This document shows, one piece after another, positions 17,933-26,660 of a stretch of 64,000 nt of DNA. Below the pieces are notes generated by a model. The model searched no databases. It had not been told where the DNA came from and saw nothing but the letters and a program-made list of their open reading frames with translations. The DNA lies in assembly GCA_039798265.1 (NCBI GenBank), contig JBDKGH010000139.1, positions 29,396 to 93,395 of the forward strand. Direction: 5' to 3'. Source of the DNA: JBDKGH01 sp039798265 (GTDB lineage: Bacteria; Bacteroidota; Bacteroidia; Flavobacteriales_D; Sanyastnellaceae). A program made the position numbers and the translations under genes. Within the stretch, counting starts at the first letter, position 1; each line of letters starts with the position of its first letter.

Positions 17933-18901
17933 ATGAGCAACTCTAACTCCGATATTTTACAATCTGCCAGACGCACCATAGAAATGGAAGCTGAGGCGGT
18001 AAAGGGATTATTGCCTCACATCGATGAGCGCTTTGCTGACATTGTTCAGGTTATCCTTCATTCTCCCGGTCGTTTGGTGGTTACAGGGGTGGGCAAGAGT
18101 GCTAACATTGCCCAAAAGCTGGTAGCTACCTTTAATAGCACGGGGCAGCCTGCCGTATTTATGCATGCGGCGGATGCAGCACACGGCGATTTGGGCAATG
18201 TGCAGAAGGGTGATGTGGTATTGTGTATTTCGAAAAGCGGAGATAGTCCTGAAATTAAGTTTCTCGTGCCTTTGGTAAAAAGCATGGGAAATGTCTTGAT
18301 AGGAATGGCGGGTAACCTTCAAGGTTTTTTAGCCAAACACAGCAATTACGTGCTGCCAACCCCTGTAGAAAGAGAGGCTTGCCCGAATAATCTAGCTCCA
18401 ACCACCAGCACTACAGCTCAATTGGCCATGGGCGATGCCCTAGCCGTAGCTTTGATGGAATGTCGCGGTTTTTCAGCGGGCGACTTTGCCCGTTATCATC
18501 CGGGCGGTGCTTTGGGTAAAAAACTGTATGTGCGCATGATTGACTTGGTTAATCCTGACGCAAAACCGATGGTAGCGCCACAAACGCCGGTAAAAGATGT
18601 GCTTCTAGAGATTTCATCGAAGCGTTTAGGGGCAACAGTAGTGGTACACAAGGACGAAATAGTAGGTATCATAACCGACGGTGATATTCGCCGAATGCTA
18701 GAGCGCGGGGGCGATATTCAAGCCCTGATGGCTGCAGACATTATGGGGCATTCGCCCATGACTATCGATGGCGATTCCCTAGCTGTTGAGGGTTTTCATG
18801 TGATGGAAAGCCGCTCGATAACCCAATTAATTGTAACAGAGAACGGCAAATATGCTGGTGTTGTTCATTTGCACGACATTTTGAAAGAAGGAATATTCTA
18901 A
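17933..18901 (+). CDS. kdsD: Arabinose-5-phosphate isomerase KdsD/KpsF
   Basis: This enzyme converts ribulose 5-phosphate to arabinose 5-phosphate, the first step to Kdo in LPS. The 322 residues comprise an SIS domain (about 35-180) with GVGKSANIAQKLVATFNSTG and the family motif ADAAHGDLG. The serine-rich sugar phosphate loop ISKSGDSPE follows, then two CBS domains (about 205-322). tatC follows after 4 bases. Its presence fits the LPS and surface-polysaccharide genes elsewhere in the window. Confidence 0.95.
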   Translation: MSNSNSDILQSARRTIEMEAEAVKGLLPHIDERFADIVQVILHSPGRLVVTGVGKSANIAQKLVATFNSTGQPAVFMHAADAAHGDLGNVQKGDVVLCISKSGDSPEIKFLVPLVKSMGNVLIGMAGNLQGFLAKHSNYVLPTPVEREACPNNLAPTTSTTAQLAMGDALAVALMECRGFSAGDFARYHPGGALGKKLYVRMIDLVNPDAKPMVAPQTPVKDVLLEISSKRLGATVVVHKDEIVGIITDGDIRRMLERGGDIQALMAADIMGHSPMTIDGDSLAVEGFHVMESRSITQLIVTENGKYAGVVHLHDILKEGIF

Positions 18902-18905
18902 ACTC

Positions 18906-19715
18906 ATGGCAGAAGAAGCAAAGGAGATGTCGTTTATAGAGCATTTGGAAGAGTTGAGATCTCGACTCGTTCGCTCTGTAATTGCCGTTATAGTCGGTGT
19001 TTGCATTATTGTAGCCTTCGATGATGTGGTGATTGACCAAATTATCATGGGGCCGCGCCATCTCGATTTTCCTACGTATCAGTTTTTCTGCAACATGGGC
19101 CGAAGCATGGGCCTAGGGGAGCAGCTTTGCTTCACTGAAATGAATTTTACCTTGCAGAGTACCACCATGGGAGGTAACTTCTCTGCTTATATAATGGTTT
19201 GTCTAGTGGGAGGAATAGTGTTGGCCTTTCCTTACATCATCTACCAGTTATGGTCTTTTATAAAACCAGGCCTCAATCGAAAAGAATCAAGCGGTGTGAG
19301 CGGTATAGTGATGTGGGTGTCTCTTTTGTTTTTTACCGGGGTATTATTCGGGTATTACGTGTTGGCCCCATTGTCTATTCAGTTTTTGGGCAATTTTCAG
19401 TTTGCTGATGTGGCCGTGTCTTCTACCGTACTTTCTTACCTCAAACTCACCACTTCATTGGTATTGGGCACGGGGTTGATGTTTCAGTTGCCAGTTCTGA
19501 TGTACTTCTTGGCAAAAATCGGCTTGGTCACCTCTGCATTTTTGAAGAAATACCGCCGTCACGCCTTTGTTGTGAACTTGATTGTGGCAGCAATTATTAC
19601 CCCACCGGATGTAACTAGTCAAATTTTGGTGTCATTGCCCATTTTACTCCTTTACGAGGCGAGTATTTTCATTACCGCTCGTGTGGAAAAAAATAAGTTA
19701 AAAGCTGAGAACTAG
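18906..19715 (+). CDS. tatC: Sec-independent translocase subunit TatC
   Basis: This 269-residue six-helix membrane protein receives twin-arginine signal peptides. The family signature FIEHLEELRSRLVRS lies at residues 10-24 with its key Glu. FPYIIYQLWSFIKPGL (about 99-114) and a late AAIITPPDVTSQ are also typical. A longer periplasmic first loop than in E. coli is visible. It lies 4 bases after kdsD and has no other tat gene nearby. Confidence 0.95.
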   Translation: MAEEAKEMSFIEHLEELRSRLVRSVIAVIVGVCIIVAFDDVVIDQIIMGPRHLDFPTYQFFCNMGRSMGLGEQLCFTEMNFTLQSTTMGGNFSAYIMVCLVGGIVLAFPYIIYQLWSFIKPGLNRKESSGVSGIVMWVSLLFFTGVLFGYYVLAPLSIQFLGNFQFADVAVSSTVLSYLKLTTSLVLGTGLMFQLPVLMYFLAKIGLVTSAFLKKYRRHAFVVNLIVAAIITPPDVTSQILVSLPILLLYEASIFITARVEKNKLKAEN

Positions 19716-19789
19716 TAGGGCTTTTGGGTGTTTTGGTGTATTAGAATCGTCAATTTGGTCTAAAATGTAGAAAAAGGTTAAGCCTTTTT

Positions 19790-19797
19790 TATATTTG
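19790..19797 (+). promoter_or_regulatory. Candidate -7 element (TATATTTG) of the first T9SS cargo gene
   Basis: It is a TAnnTTTG match followed by GCGGCC, 37 bases before the ATG at 19835. The gene downstream has highly biased codons, so a strong promoter is expected here. No clear -33 element was found. Confidence 0.45.
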
Positions 19798-19834
19798 GCG
19801 GCCAATTAACCTGTTTAATCACCAAATTCAAAAA

Positions 19835-21739
19835 ATGAAGAAAATCTACTTATTAGCTCTCGCTACCGCTTTTGCTTCTACAGCGTTTTCTCAGTGGAAA
19901 GTGCAACAGAGCCCAGCTCGTCGCAACTTCTCGAAGAGTGAAGTTTTCTCTCTTACTGCGAAACGTCAAACCCTTACTCCTTACGCTCCATCAAACCGCG
20001 TAGAGTTGTTGAATGAAAACTTTGAAGGTGTATCTGGTACTTTGCCAGGAGCTCTTCCTTCAGGTTGGTCAACTAACGTTATTACTGATGCCGATGGTGC
20101 AGATGTAAACGCTTTCTTTACACATGACGCTACAACTGCTAACGCAGGTGGTTACTGGCCAGTAGCTGAAACCGGCAACAACAACCAATTTGCTGGTGCC
20201 AATGACGATGCGCCACCTTGTGACTGCGACATGGTAGATATCTACTTGCAGACTCCAGCGATGGACTTCACTACAGCTACTAACGTGGCTATCACTTTTG
20301 ACATTTTCCATGACCGTGGTTTCGGTGGTGGAGATGCTACACTTCAAGTATCAACTGACGGTGGTACTACTTTCAGCATTGTAACTTTAGGTTTGGATGC
20401 TGATGGCGTTGCTATTGAAACTCTTCCAGTGGATCAAGATTACTGGCAAACCATCATCGTACCAGTTTACGATTTGACTGGTCAAGCTTCTGTAATCTTC
20501 CGTTTCCAATGGTCTGATGCTACTTCATGGGCTTCTGGTTTTGCAGTTGACAACGTGATCGTTGGTGAATTGCCAAACTTCGATTTGAAAGCTGATAAAG
20601 TGAAATTCGGTAACTGGAACTACGATACCTTCGGTGCTGGTGTATGGGATTACACTCAAATTCCAGTAACTCAGGCTAGCCCAGTTTACGCATCTGTAGT
20701 GGCTTCTAACAATGGTTTCAACGATCAAGCTGATGTAAGTGCTTCTTTCGATGTTACTTTCAATGGCACCCCAGTATCAGGATCTCCATTCGCTGGCGGT
20801 CAAGTTTCTGCTTTGTTGCCAAGCCTAGAGAAAGATACCATTTCAGTTCTTTCTTCATTCGTTCCAGATGCGATTGGTACAGTGGGTGTTTCTGTTAGCT
20901 TGTCATCTACTTCAGGTGATGATGTTGCTGCAAACAACATAGCTACCAACAGCTTAGAAATGACAGAATTTACCTATGCTCGCGATGCGGGTGCTGCTCA
21001 GGCCTTCACTGATCCAGGTGTTAGCTACGAGTACGGTAACTTGTTCGATATCTACAACAACCAATTCTTCGGTGGTATTGACTACGCAGTAGGCGCGGGT
21101 TCAACAGCTGGCGAAATTGTTGTTGGACGTGTTTATGAGTTCCAAGGATTAGATGCTACTGGTTTACCAGTATTGACTGATCCAGTAGCAGAAACCATCG
21201 AATACGAAGTATTGGATGCTGATTTCAACTCTGTAGGAGAAGGCAACTTCATTTTCTTGCCATTCGCTTCAGGTAGCGGTACAGCTGCAGCTGAATTGGA
21301 AGCTGGAAAAACTTACCTTGCAACTATCGCTACTAGCGGTGTTCGTACTCCAGTATCTGGTAGCAACGAGTGGGTTTCTTCATGGTTGTTTGACGATACA
21401 GGTTGGGGTGCTACTTTGTCTATCCCAATGGTTCGTTTGAATGCTAATGCTTCTTTGGCTGTTGACAACATCAACGCTGTTGTAGCTAACGTAGGCAACT
21501 TGTATCCAAACCCATCAAACGGTGAGTCAGTAATGACTTATACGTTGAAAACAGACGCTAAAGTATCTGTGATCGTTCGTGATATGGCTGGTCGTGTAGT
21601 TTCTACTCAAAATGAGGGAAGCCGCACTGCTGGTACTTACTCAGTTCGTTACAATACAGAAGCTTTGAGCGCTGGTGTTTACAGTTTCACATTGGTAACT
21701 GGTGACCACCAAGTAACTCAACAATTGGTAGTACGTTAA
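19835..21739 (+). CDS. T9SS cargo protein with cleaved-adhesin-like domain
   Basis: The 634-residue secreted protein has a signal peptide ending near STAFSQ (about 20). A lectin-like choice-of-anchor J/cleaved adhesin domain covers residues 55-245 (NENFEGVSGTLPGALPSGWS, FAVDNVIVGELP). Beta-rich modules fill the middle. The C-terminal T9SS type A sorting domain (about 555-634) begins NLYPNPSNGE, continues VRDMAGRVV and ends VTQQLVVR. It is probably exported and attached at the cell surface. Codons are strongly biased to GGT, GCT, AAC and TTC, as in atpD, which suggests high expression. No enzymatic motif is visible. Confidence 0.88.
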   Translation: MKKIYLLALATAFASTAFSQWKVQQSPARRNFSKSEVFSLTAKRQTLTPYAPSNRVELLNENFEGVSGTLPGALPSGWSTNVITDADGADVNAFFTHDATTANAGGYWPVAETGNNNQFAGANDDAPPCDCDMVDIYLQTPAMDFTTATNVAITFDIFHDRGFGGGDATLQVSTDGGTTFSIVTLGLDADGVAIETLPVDQDYWQTIIVPVYDLTGQASVIFRFQWSDATSWASGFAVDNVIVGELPNFDLKADKVKFGNWNYDTFGAGVWDYTQIPVTQASPVYASVVASNNGFNDQADVSASFDVTFNGTPVSGSPFAGGQVSALLPSLEKDTISVLSSFVPDAIGTVGVSVSLSSTSGDDVAANNIATNSLEMTEFTYARDAGAAQAFTDPGVSYEYGNLFDIYNNQFFGGIDYAVGAGSTAGEIVVGRVYEFQGLDATGLPVLTDPVAETIEYEVLDADFNSVGEGNFIFLPFASGSGTAAAELEAGKTYLATIATSGVRTPVSGSNEWVSSWLFDDTGWGATLSIPMVRLNANASLAVDNINAVVANVGNLYPNPSNGESVMTYTLKTDAKVSVIVRDMAGRVVSTQNEGSRTAGTYSVRYNTEALSAGVYSFTLVTGDHQVTQQLVVR

Positions 21740-21758
21740 TCGTTACTTCTCGATATAG

Positions 21759-21793
21759 AAAGCCCCGTCCGAAACCGGACGGGGCTTTTTTTT
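21759..21793 (+). terminator. Terminator of the first T9SS cargo gene
   Basis: A 13-bp GC-rich stem (AAGCCCCGTCCG with its complement) and AAAC-type loop are followed by nine T, 20 bases after the stop. Confidence 0.95.
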
Positions 21794-21916
21794 GAAAAAT
21801 AGCCTTAGGAATGCAGGAATTCAGAATGTACGGTGGAAATCTTGATCATTTTTTGGTAGGGAGAATCAAGGAAATACAGTACTTTAGGCACGGATAAATC
21901 AAAAAACGATTAAAGG

Positions 21917-23890
21917 ATGAAAAAGATTTCTATTCTCTTTTCAGCACTTGCCCTTGTATTCACGGCTAACGCGCAGCGTATTGCCAATGTTACAGGCGAT
22001 GTAGCTAAAACGCCAGTAATGGCTTCTAGCGCAGAGTTGAACAACTCTCGCACCATGACAGAGCGTCAAAACTCAGGTAACCGCGGTGGTGGTACTATTC
22101 TTTTCACTGAAGACTTCGCTAACGGTCTTGCAGGTAACAACGGTGGTGTTGGTGCTTGGACAATCGAAGATTCAGGTGCTACTCCAATCTGGATGGTGGC
22201 TAACGCTAACAGCCCAGGTGGTGAGTTCTCTACAAACATCGCAGCCCTTGCTTCTACTACAGCAGCTAACGGTTGGATGATTTTTGACTGTGACCTTTAC
22301 AACACACCAATTTCTGACGGTGTTGAAGACGTTACAGGTTCTTTGACTTCTCCAGTGATGGATTTCACTGGTGTTAACTCAGTAATCGTTGAGTGGGAAC
22401 AATACTTCCGCTACTGCTGCTTCTCTGCATCTCCTTTGACTTTGGAGGTTTCTACAGATGGCGGTGCTAACTGGACTGTATTCCCAGGTCATGGTAACTT
22501 CATTCAGTCTGCCAACACATTGTCGGCTAACCCACAAGTTACTCGTGTAGATATTTCTTGTGCTGCTGCTAACCAAGCGAACGTTCAAATTCGTTTCGGT
22601 TACAACACAGCTAACGAAGCTGGTTATAGCCACTACTTCTGGGGTATTGATGATATCACTATCTCACAAAACAACGTTGTTAACGATCTAGAAGTATTAC
22701 AAGTAACTAACGGTGATGTATTCAACGTTTGGGAATACCGCATCACTCCGCTAGAGCAACGCACTTTGGCTGCTGATGGTGGTCTTTTGGCTGGCGTTAT
22801 GTACCGTAACAACGGTAACAGCGACCAAACTAACACTACAATCACAGTTGAGATATTGGACGCTGCACAAAACGTGCTTTCTACTACTGTTACTGATCCT
22901 TTCTTGATGGAATCTTTCGGTAACACTCCAGAGTGTCCTTCTTACTTGGCCGATACTCTTTATATCGAGACTGGTTGGGAACCAACAGCGCTTGGTAACT
23001 ACTTCGTTCGTGCTACTATCAGCAGCGATGCTGTAGATGAGGCTGATGTAAACAACTTACAAGCTCGTGAAATCGTTTACTCTGAATATGAGTACGGTCA
23101 TGATAACGAAGCTGACCTCGGTTTGGAAATTGGTCCACGTGATAGTGACGACTCTCCAGGTGAATTCGATCCAACAGGTTACGGTAACTTCTTTACCTTC
23201 CCAAATAACGGTTCTACCGCTTATGGTTTGTCTTGTGTTTTCGGTCCAACTTGTGACGAAAGCGTAAACTTCAATGCTGTATTGTTCCAAACTAACGGTG
23301 ACCTTAACGGTGCTGGCGAAGTAATCGCTTCTGGTGAATACTTCACTACTGCTGGTCAATTGAACAGCGCTTATCAGTACTATCCTTTCGATGCTTCAGT
23401 TTCTGTTGCTAACGATCAAGCTTACTTCTGTGCTATCCAAAACGAAAACACAGATGCATTGCAATTGACTATCGCTGCTCAAGCTGATAGCGATAGCGAC
23501 AATTCTACTGGTGTTTACGAACTTTCAGGTGGTGGAGACTTCGTTTGGTTCTCTAGCCAAAACTGGACTCCAGCTGTGCGTTTGATCATCGCTGAATTGG
23601 TTACTGTTGACGAAATCAACTCTGATAACCTTTCTTTCTTCCAAATCAATCCTAACCCAGTAAACAACGTTGGTCGCGTTAACTTCTCTTTGAAGTCTGA
23701 TGCTTCTGTTGTTTATGAAGTTCGTGATATGAACGGTCGTTTGGTTCAGTGGAACCGTTTGGGCTCTTTCCAAGCGGGTCAAAACACTTTCCAATTTGAC
23801 GCTTCTAACATGGCTGCTGGTAACTACACTTTGTCACTCGTTATTGACGGGGCAAACATGTTCACTAAGCACATGAACGTTATCAAATAA
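21917..23890 (+). CDS. T9SS cargo protein with adhesin-like domain, second of a pair
   Basis: The 657-residue secreted protein has a signal peptide ending in FTANAQ (about 19). A choice-of-anchor J-like domain (about 60-255) shows FTEDFANGL, VEWEQYFRYCCFS and HYFWGIDDITIS. Long beta-rich modules follow. A T9SS type A sorting domain (about 575-657) has FQINPNPVNN, VRDMNGRLVQW and MFTKHMNVIK. Architecture matches the preceding gene, but sequence similarity looks moderate, so they are paralogues or independent family members rather than a recent duplication. Codon bias again suggests high expression. Confidence 0.88.
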   Translation: MKKISILFSALALVFTANAQRIANVTGDVAKTPVMASSAELNNSRTMTERQNSGNRGGGTILFTEDFANGLAGNNGGVGAWTIEDSGATPIWMVANANSPGGEFSTNIAALASTTAANGWMIFDCDLYNTPISDGVEDVTGSLTSPVMDFTGVNSVIVEWEQYFRYCCFSASPLTLEVSTDGGANWTVFPGHGNFIQSANTLSANPQVTRVDISCAAANQANVQIRFGYNTANEAGYSHYFWGIDDITISQNNVVNDLEVLQVTNGDVFNVWEYRITPLEQRTLAADGGLLAGVMYRNNGNSDQTNTTITVEILDAAQNVLSTTVTDPFLMESFGNTPECPSYLADTLYIETGWEPTALGNYFVRATISSDAVDEADVNNLQAREIVYSEYEYGHDNEADLGLEIGPRDSDDSPGEFDPTGYGNFFTFPNNGSTAYGLSCVFGPTCDESVNFNAVLFQTNGDLNGAGEVIASGEYFTTAGQLNSAYQYYPFDASVSVANDQAYFCAIQNENTDALQLTIAAQADSDSDNSTGVYELSGGGDFVWFSSQNWTPAVRLIIAELVTVDEINSDNLSFFQINPNPVNNVGRVNFSLKSDASVVYEVRDMNGRLVQWNRLGSFQAGQNTFQFDASNMAAGNYTLSLVIDGANMFTKHMNVIK

Positions 23891-23914
23891 GGAATCTCAT
23901 CCGATCTTTATACC

Positions 23915-23953
23915 AAGAGCCCTTCTTCTTCTGGAAGAAGGGCTCTTTCTTTT
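23915..23953 (+). terminator. Terminator of the second T9SS cargo gene
   Basis: AAGAGCCCTTCTTC pairs with GAAGAAGGGCTCTT around a short loop, followed by a T-rich stretch with one C. Confidence 0.88.
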
Positions 23954-24002
23954 GTTGTGATTTTGGATGATACTTGTTATTTATTCTTTGTAGAGCTTCT
24001 TG

Positions 24003-24010
24003 TACTTTTG
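24003..24010 (+). promoter_or_regulatory. Candidate -7 element (TACTTTTG) of ribF
   Basis: It is a TAnnTTTG match 17 bases before the proposed TTG start of ribF. It would exclude the longer ATG-initiated frame at 23974 from translation. Confidence 0.4.
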
Positions 24011-24027
24011 ATAAAAATTTTCTCCTC

Positions 24028-24954
24028 TTGCGAATTCATACCGATTTTTCAGGACTCAGTCAAGTAACGAATGCTATCGTTACTATTGGTACATTCGATG
24101 GTGTGCACGGTGGTCACCGATCAATCATCAATCGGCTAAAAGAAATTGCTCAAGAGCTCGGTGGTGAAACCGTATTGCTCACCTTTTATCCGCATCCACG
24201 CATGGTTTTACATCCGGATGATCATGGATTGCAATTGTTAAACACGCCAGAAGAAAAAGCCACCTTGCTCAGAGAAGCGGGGATCCAACATTTGGTGGTC
24301 TATCCGTTTAGCACCGAGTTTTCGCGCATGTCCTCATTTGACTATGTGAGGGATCTTTTGGTAAATGGTATTCATGCAAAAAGAGTAGTGGTAGGCTATG
24401 ATCACCGCTTTGGTAGAAATCGAGAAGGTGATTTTTCTACTCTAACCGAGTTGTCCGAATTGTTTGGTTTTGAAGTAGAAGAAATTCCTTCTCATCAAAT
24501 CGACGAAATTCAAGTGAGTTCTACCAAAGTACGTCAGGCTATCATAGAAGGTAACGTATCCGTTGCAGAACGATTATTGGGTTATCGATACAAGCTAACA
24601 GGCTCCGTAGAACATGGCGATGCAAAAGGCCGGACCATTGGATTTCCGACAGCGAATATTCACTGTAATTATCCCTATAAACTGATTCCAGGTAGAGGGG
24701 TGTATGCGGTGAACGTGCATTGGAATGGTGAAAAATATAAGGCTGTACTCAATATTGGTGTGCGCCCCACCGTTCATGAGACTAGTCCTTTGCATGTGGA
24801 GGCCCATCTTTTAGACTTTGATCAGCAGATTTATGGTGAAAACCTGACCGTGGAATTCGTTCAAAAATTGCGCGATGAACAGAAATTTGGCTCGATCTCT
24901 GAATTAAAAGAACAAATAGCTGCAGATATTGAACAGGCCAAATTGATATTATGA
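24028..24954 (+). CDS. ribF: Bifunctional riboflavin kinase/FAD synthetase RibF
   Basis: RibF phosphorylates riboflavin to FMN and adenylylates FMN to FAD. The adenylyltransferase half has TIGTFDGVHGGHRSI and GYDHRFGRNREGD. The C-terminal kinase half has GRTIGFPTANIH and VLNIGVRPT. A TTG start at 24028 (LRIHTDFSG) gives 308 residues, the usual size. A TTG-initiated frame from 23974 would add 18 atypical residues and run over the candidate promoter. The last four bases overlap the next gene (ATGA), so the two are translationally coupled. Confidence 0.93.
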   Translation: MRIHTDFSGLSQVTNAIVTIGTFDGVHGGHRSIINRLKEIAQELGGETVLLTFYPHPRMVLHPDDHGLQLLNTPEEKATLLREAGIQHLVVYPFSTEFSRMSSFDYVRDLLVNGIHAKRVVVGYDHRFGRNREGDFSTLTELSELFGFEVEEIPSHQIDEIQVSSTKVRQAIIEGNVSVAERLLGYRYKLTGSVEHGDAKGRTIGFPTANIHCNYPYKLIPGRGVYAVNVHWNGEKYKAVLNIGVRPTVHETSPLHVEAHLLDFDQQIYGENLTVEFVQKLRDEQKFGSISELKEQIAADIEQAKLIL

Positions 24955-25562
24955 ATTGGAAGCAAACGTTGATCGTAGGAATTTTCGCTTTTCTTTTTTC
25001 TTATGAAGGAAAGGCGCAACTGCTGCCGTTCAACGCGCTCGATACACTGAAGATGTTCAAAAGCATGGAAGCGGCTCTGGCCAACCCAGATGAGGTCTAT
25101 CGCCTTGACCTTTCCAAGCAAAAACTGACCGAAGTTCCTGCGGAAATTCAAAAATTCAAAAACCTTCAGGAACTGCATTTAGATAAGAACAAAATTGAAT
25201 TAGTGCCCGATTTCTTGGCACAGCTCAAATACCTGCAAATTTTCTCTGCGGGTCAAAATAAGATCGATTCGATCACGCCTGCCTTTTGGACCTTACGAAA
25301 CCTCCGCCGCCTCGATTTTTCAGATAATTTTCTGACCGAAATTCCAGAGAGTATCGAAAATCTCCAAGAACTGCGTCTGCTTATTTTGTGGGACAACCCC
25401 ATTAACTCTTACCCCAATGAATTGGGAGAACTGAACAAATTAGAACATCTCGACTTGCTCAACAATATCATGAGCTACGATACGCAGGAACGTTTGATCT
25501 CTTTGTTGCCCAAGTGTAATATTATTATGTCCACTCCCTGTAGATGTGAGGACGGGCAGTAA
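24951..25562 (+). CDS. Secreted leucine-rich-repeat protein
   Basis: The 203-residue protein has a signal peptide (WKQTLIVGIFAFLFSYEGKAQ). About five leucine-rich repeats of 23 residues cover 45-185 (VYRLDLSKQKLTEVPAEI, LQELHLDKNKIELVPDFL, LRRLDFSDNFLTEIPESI). The C-terminus carries two Cys near PCRCEDGQ. LRR proteins bind other proteins, and the partner is unknown. It overlaps ribF by 4 bases, a coupling without an obvious functional link. Confidence 0.88.
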   Translation: MNWKQTLIVGIFAFLFSYEGKAQLLPFNALDTLKMFKSMEAALANPDEVYRLDLSKQKLTEVPAEIQKFKNLQELHLDKNKIELVPDFLAQLKYLQIFSAGQNKIDSITPAFWTLRNLRRLDFSDNFLTEIPESIENLQELRLLILWDNPINSYPNELGELNKLEHLDLLNNIMSYDTQERLISLLPKCNIIMSTPCRCEDGQ

Positions 25563-25592
25563 AAGCAGCGTCTAATTTGCTAAATTAGGCGC

Positions 25593-26645
25593 ATGAAACT
25601 AGTCGAATATTTAGAAAGCTACAATTCACGCGAATTGCGCAAGCCTTATGTGATTGCAGAAGCTGGCGTAAATCATGAAGGTTCAATGGATCTTGCCAAA
25701 AGATTGATTGATGAGGCCGCTCAAGGCGGTGCCCAAGCCATAAAATTTCAAACTTACAAGGCAGAAACAATCGCCAGTAAGGATAGTCCATACTATTGGG
25801 ACATTACGAAAGAGCCTACCCGCAGCCAATTCGAGCTGTTCAAGAAATACGATAAATTTTGGAAAAAAGAGTACGAAGAGTTAGCTCGCTACTGCGAAAC
25901 AGCTGGCATTGAGTTCATGAGTACTCCTTTCGATGTAGAAAGCGCTACCTTTTTGAACGACTTAATGTCTGTTTTCAAAATTTCGAGTTCAGACATCACC
26001 AATTTGCCCTTCATAGAGTACCAGTGCAGCTTTGGTAAGCCAATCATTCTTTCTACGGGTGCGGCTTACAAATGGGAAGTGATGCAAGCGGTAGAAACCA
26101 TTGAAAAATATGGCAACAAGCTCTGTTTAATGCACTGTGTGTTGAACTATCCTACGATGGATGAAAATGCAAATTTGGGTATGATCAAGGATATGATTCG
26201 CTTGTTTCCGGACGTGGTGCCGGGCTATAGCGATCATACGTTGCCAAAAGACATGCATACCTTGGAAGTGGCGACGCTATTGGGTGCTACCGTTTTGGAA
26301 AAACACTTTTCTCATGATAAAACGTTGCCGGGTAATGACCATTATCACGCAATGGATTACAAGGACCTTCAGCATTTTTGGAATAGACTCGAACGAACAT
26401 TCGGTTTGTTGGGCACTTTCGAAATGAAGGCACTAGAAAGTGAGGCTCCTGCTCGTGCAAATGCTCGTCGCAGCTTGGTAGCTGCACGCGCCATAGCAGA
26501 AGGACAAGTGATACAAGCGGCAGATCTGACTTGGAAGCGCCCTGCGAGCGGCATTTCTCCAAAAGATATTTCTCAAGTGATTGGTAAAAAAGCTTCACGT
26601 GCAATCGAAGAGGACGAAGTGATGAAGTGGCAAATGATCCATTAA
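25593..26645 (+). CDS. NeuB-family sialic/nonulosonic acid synthase
   Basis: Members condense phosphoenolpyruvate with an acetamido sugar to make a nonulosonic acid (sialic, legionaminic or pseudaminic type). The 350 residues show a TIM-barrel with VIAEAGVNHEGSMDLA and AIKFQTYKAE, then EFMSTPFD, ILSTGAA and GYSDHTLP, and LEKHFSHDKTLPGNDH near the active site. A C-terminal SAF/antifreeze-like domain covers about 285-350. Which sugar is made cannot be told from sequence, and no CMP-sugar synthetase is adjacent. It may supply surface glycans or protein glycosylation. Confidence 0.92.
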   Translation: MKLVEYLESYNSRELRKPYVIAEAGVNHEGSMDLAKRLIDEAAQGGAQAIKFQTYKAETIASKDSPYYWDITKEPTRSQFELFKKYDKFWKKEYEELARYCETAGIEFMSTPFDVESATFLNDLMSVFKISSSDITNLPFIEYQCSFGKPIILSTGAAYKWEVMQAVETIEKYGNKLCLMHCVLNYPTMDENANLGMIKDMIRLFPDVVPGYSDHTLPKDMHTLEVATLLGATVLEKHFSHDKTLPGNDHYHAMDYKDLQHFWNRLERTFGLLGTFEMKALESEAPARANARRSLVAARAIAEGQVIQAADLTWKRPASGISPKDISQVIGKKASRAIEEDEVMKWQMIH

Positions 26646-26660
26646 TTAGTCGAACATACA

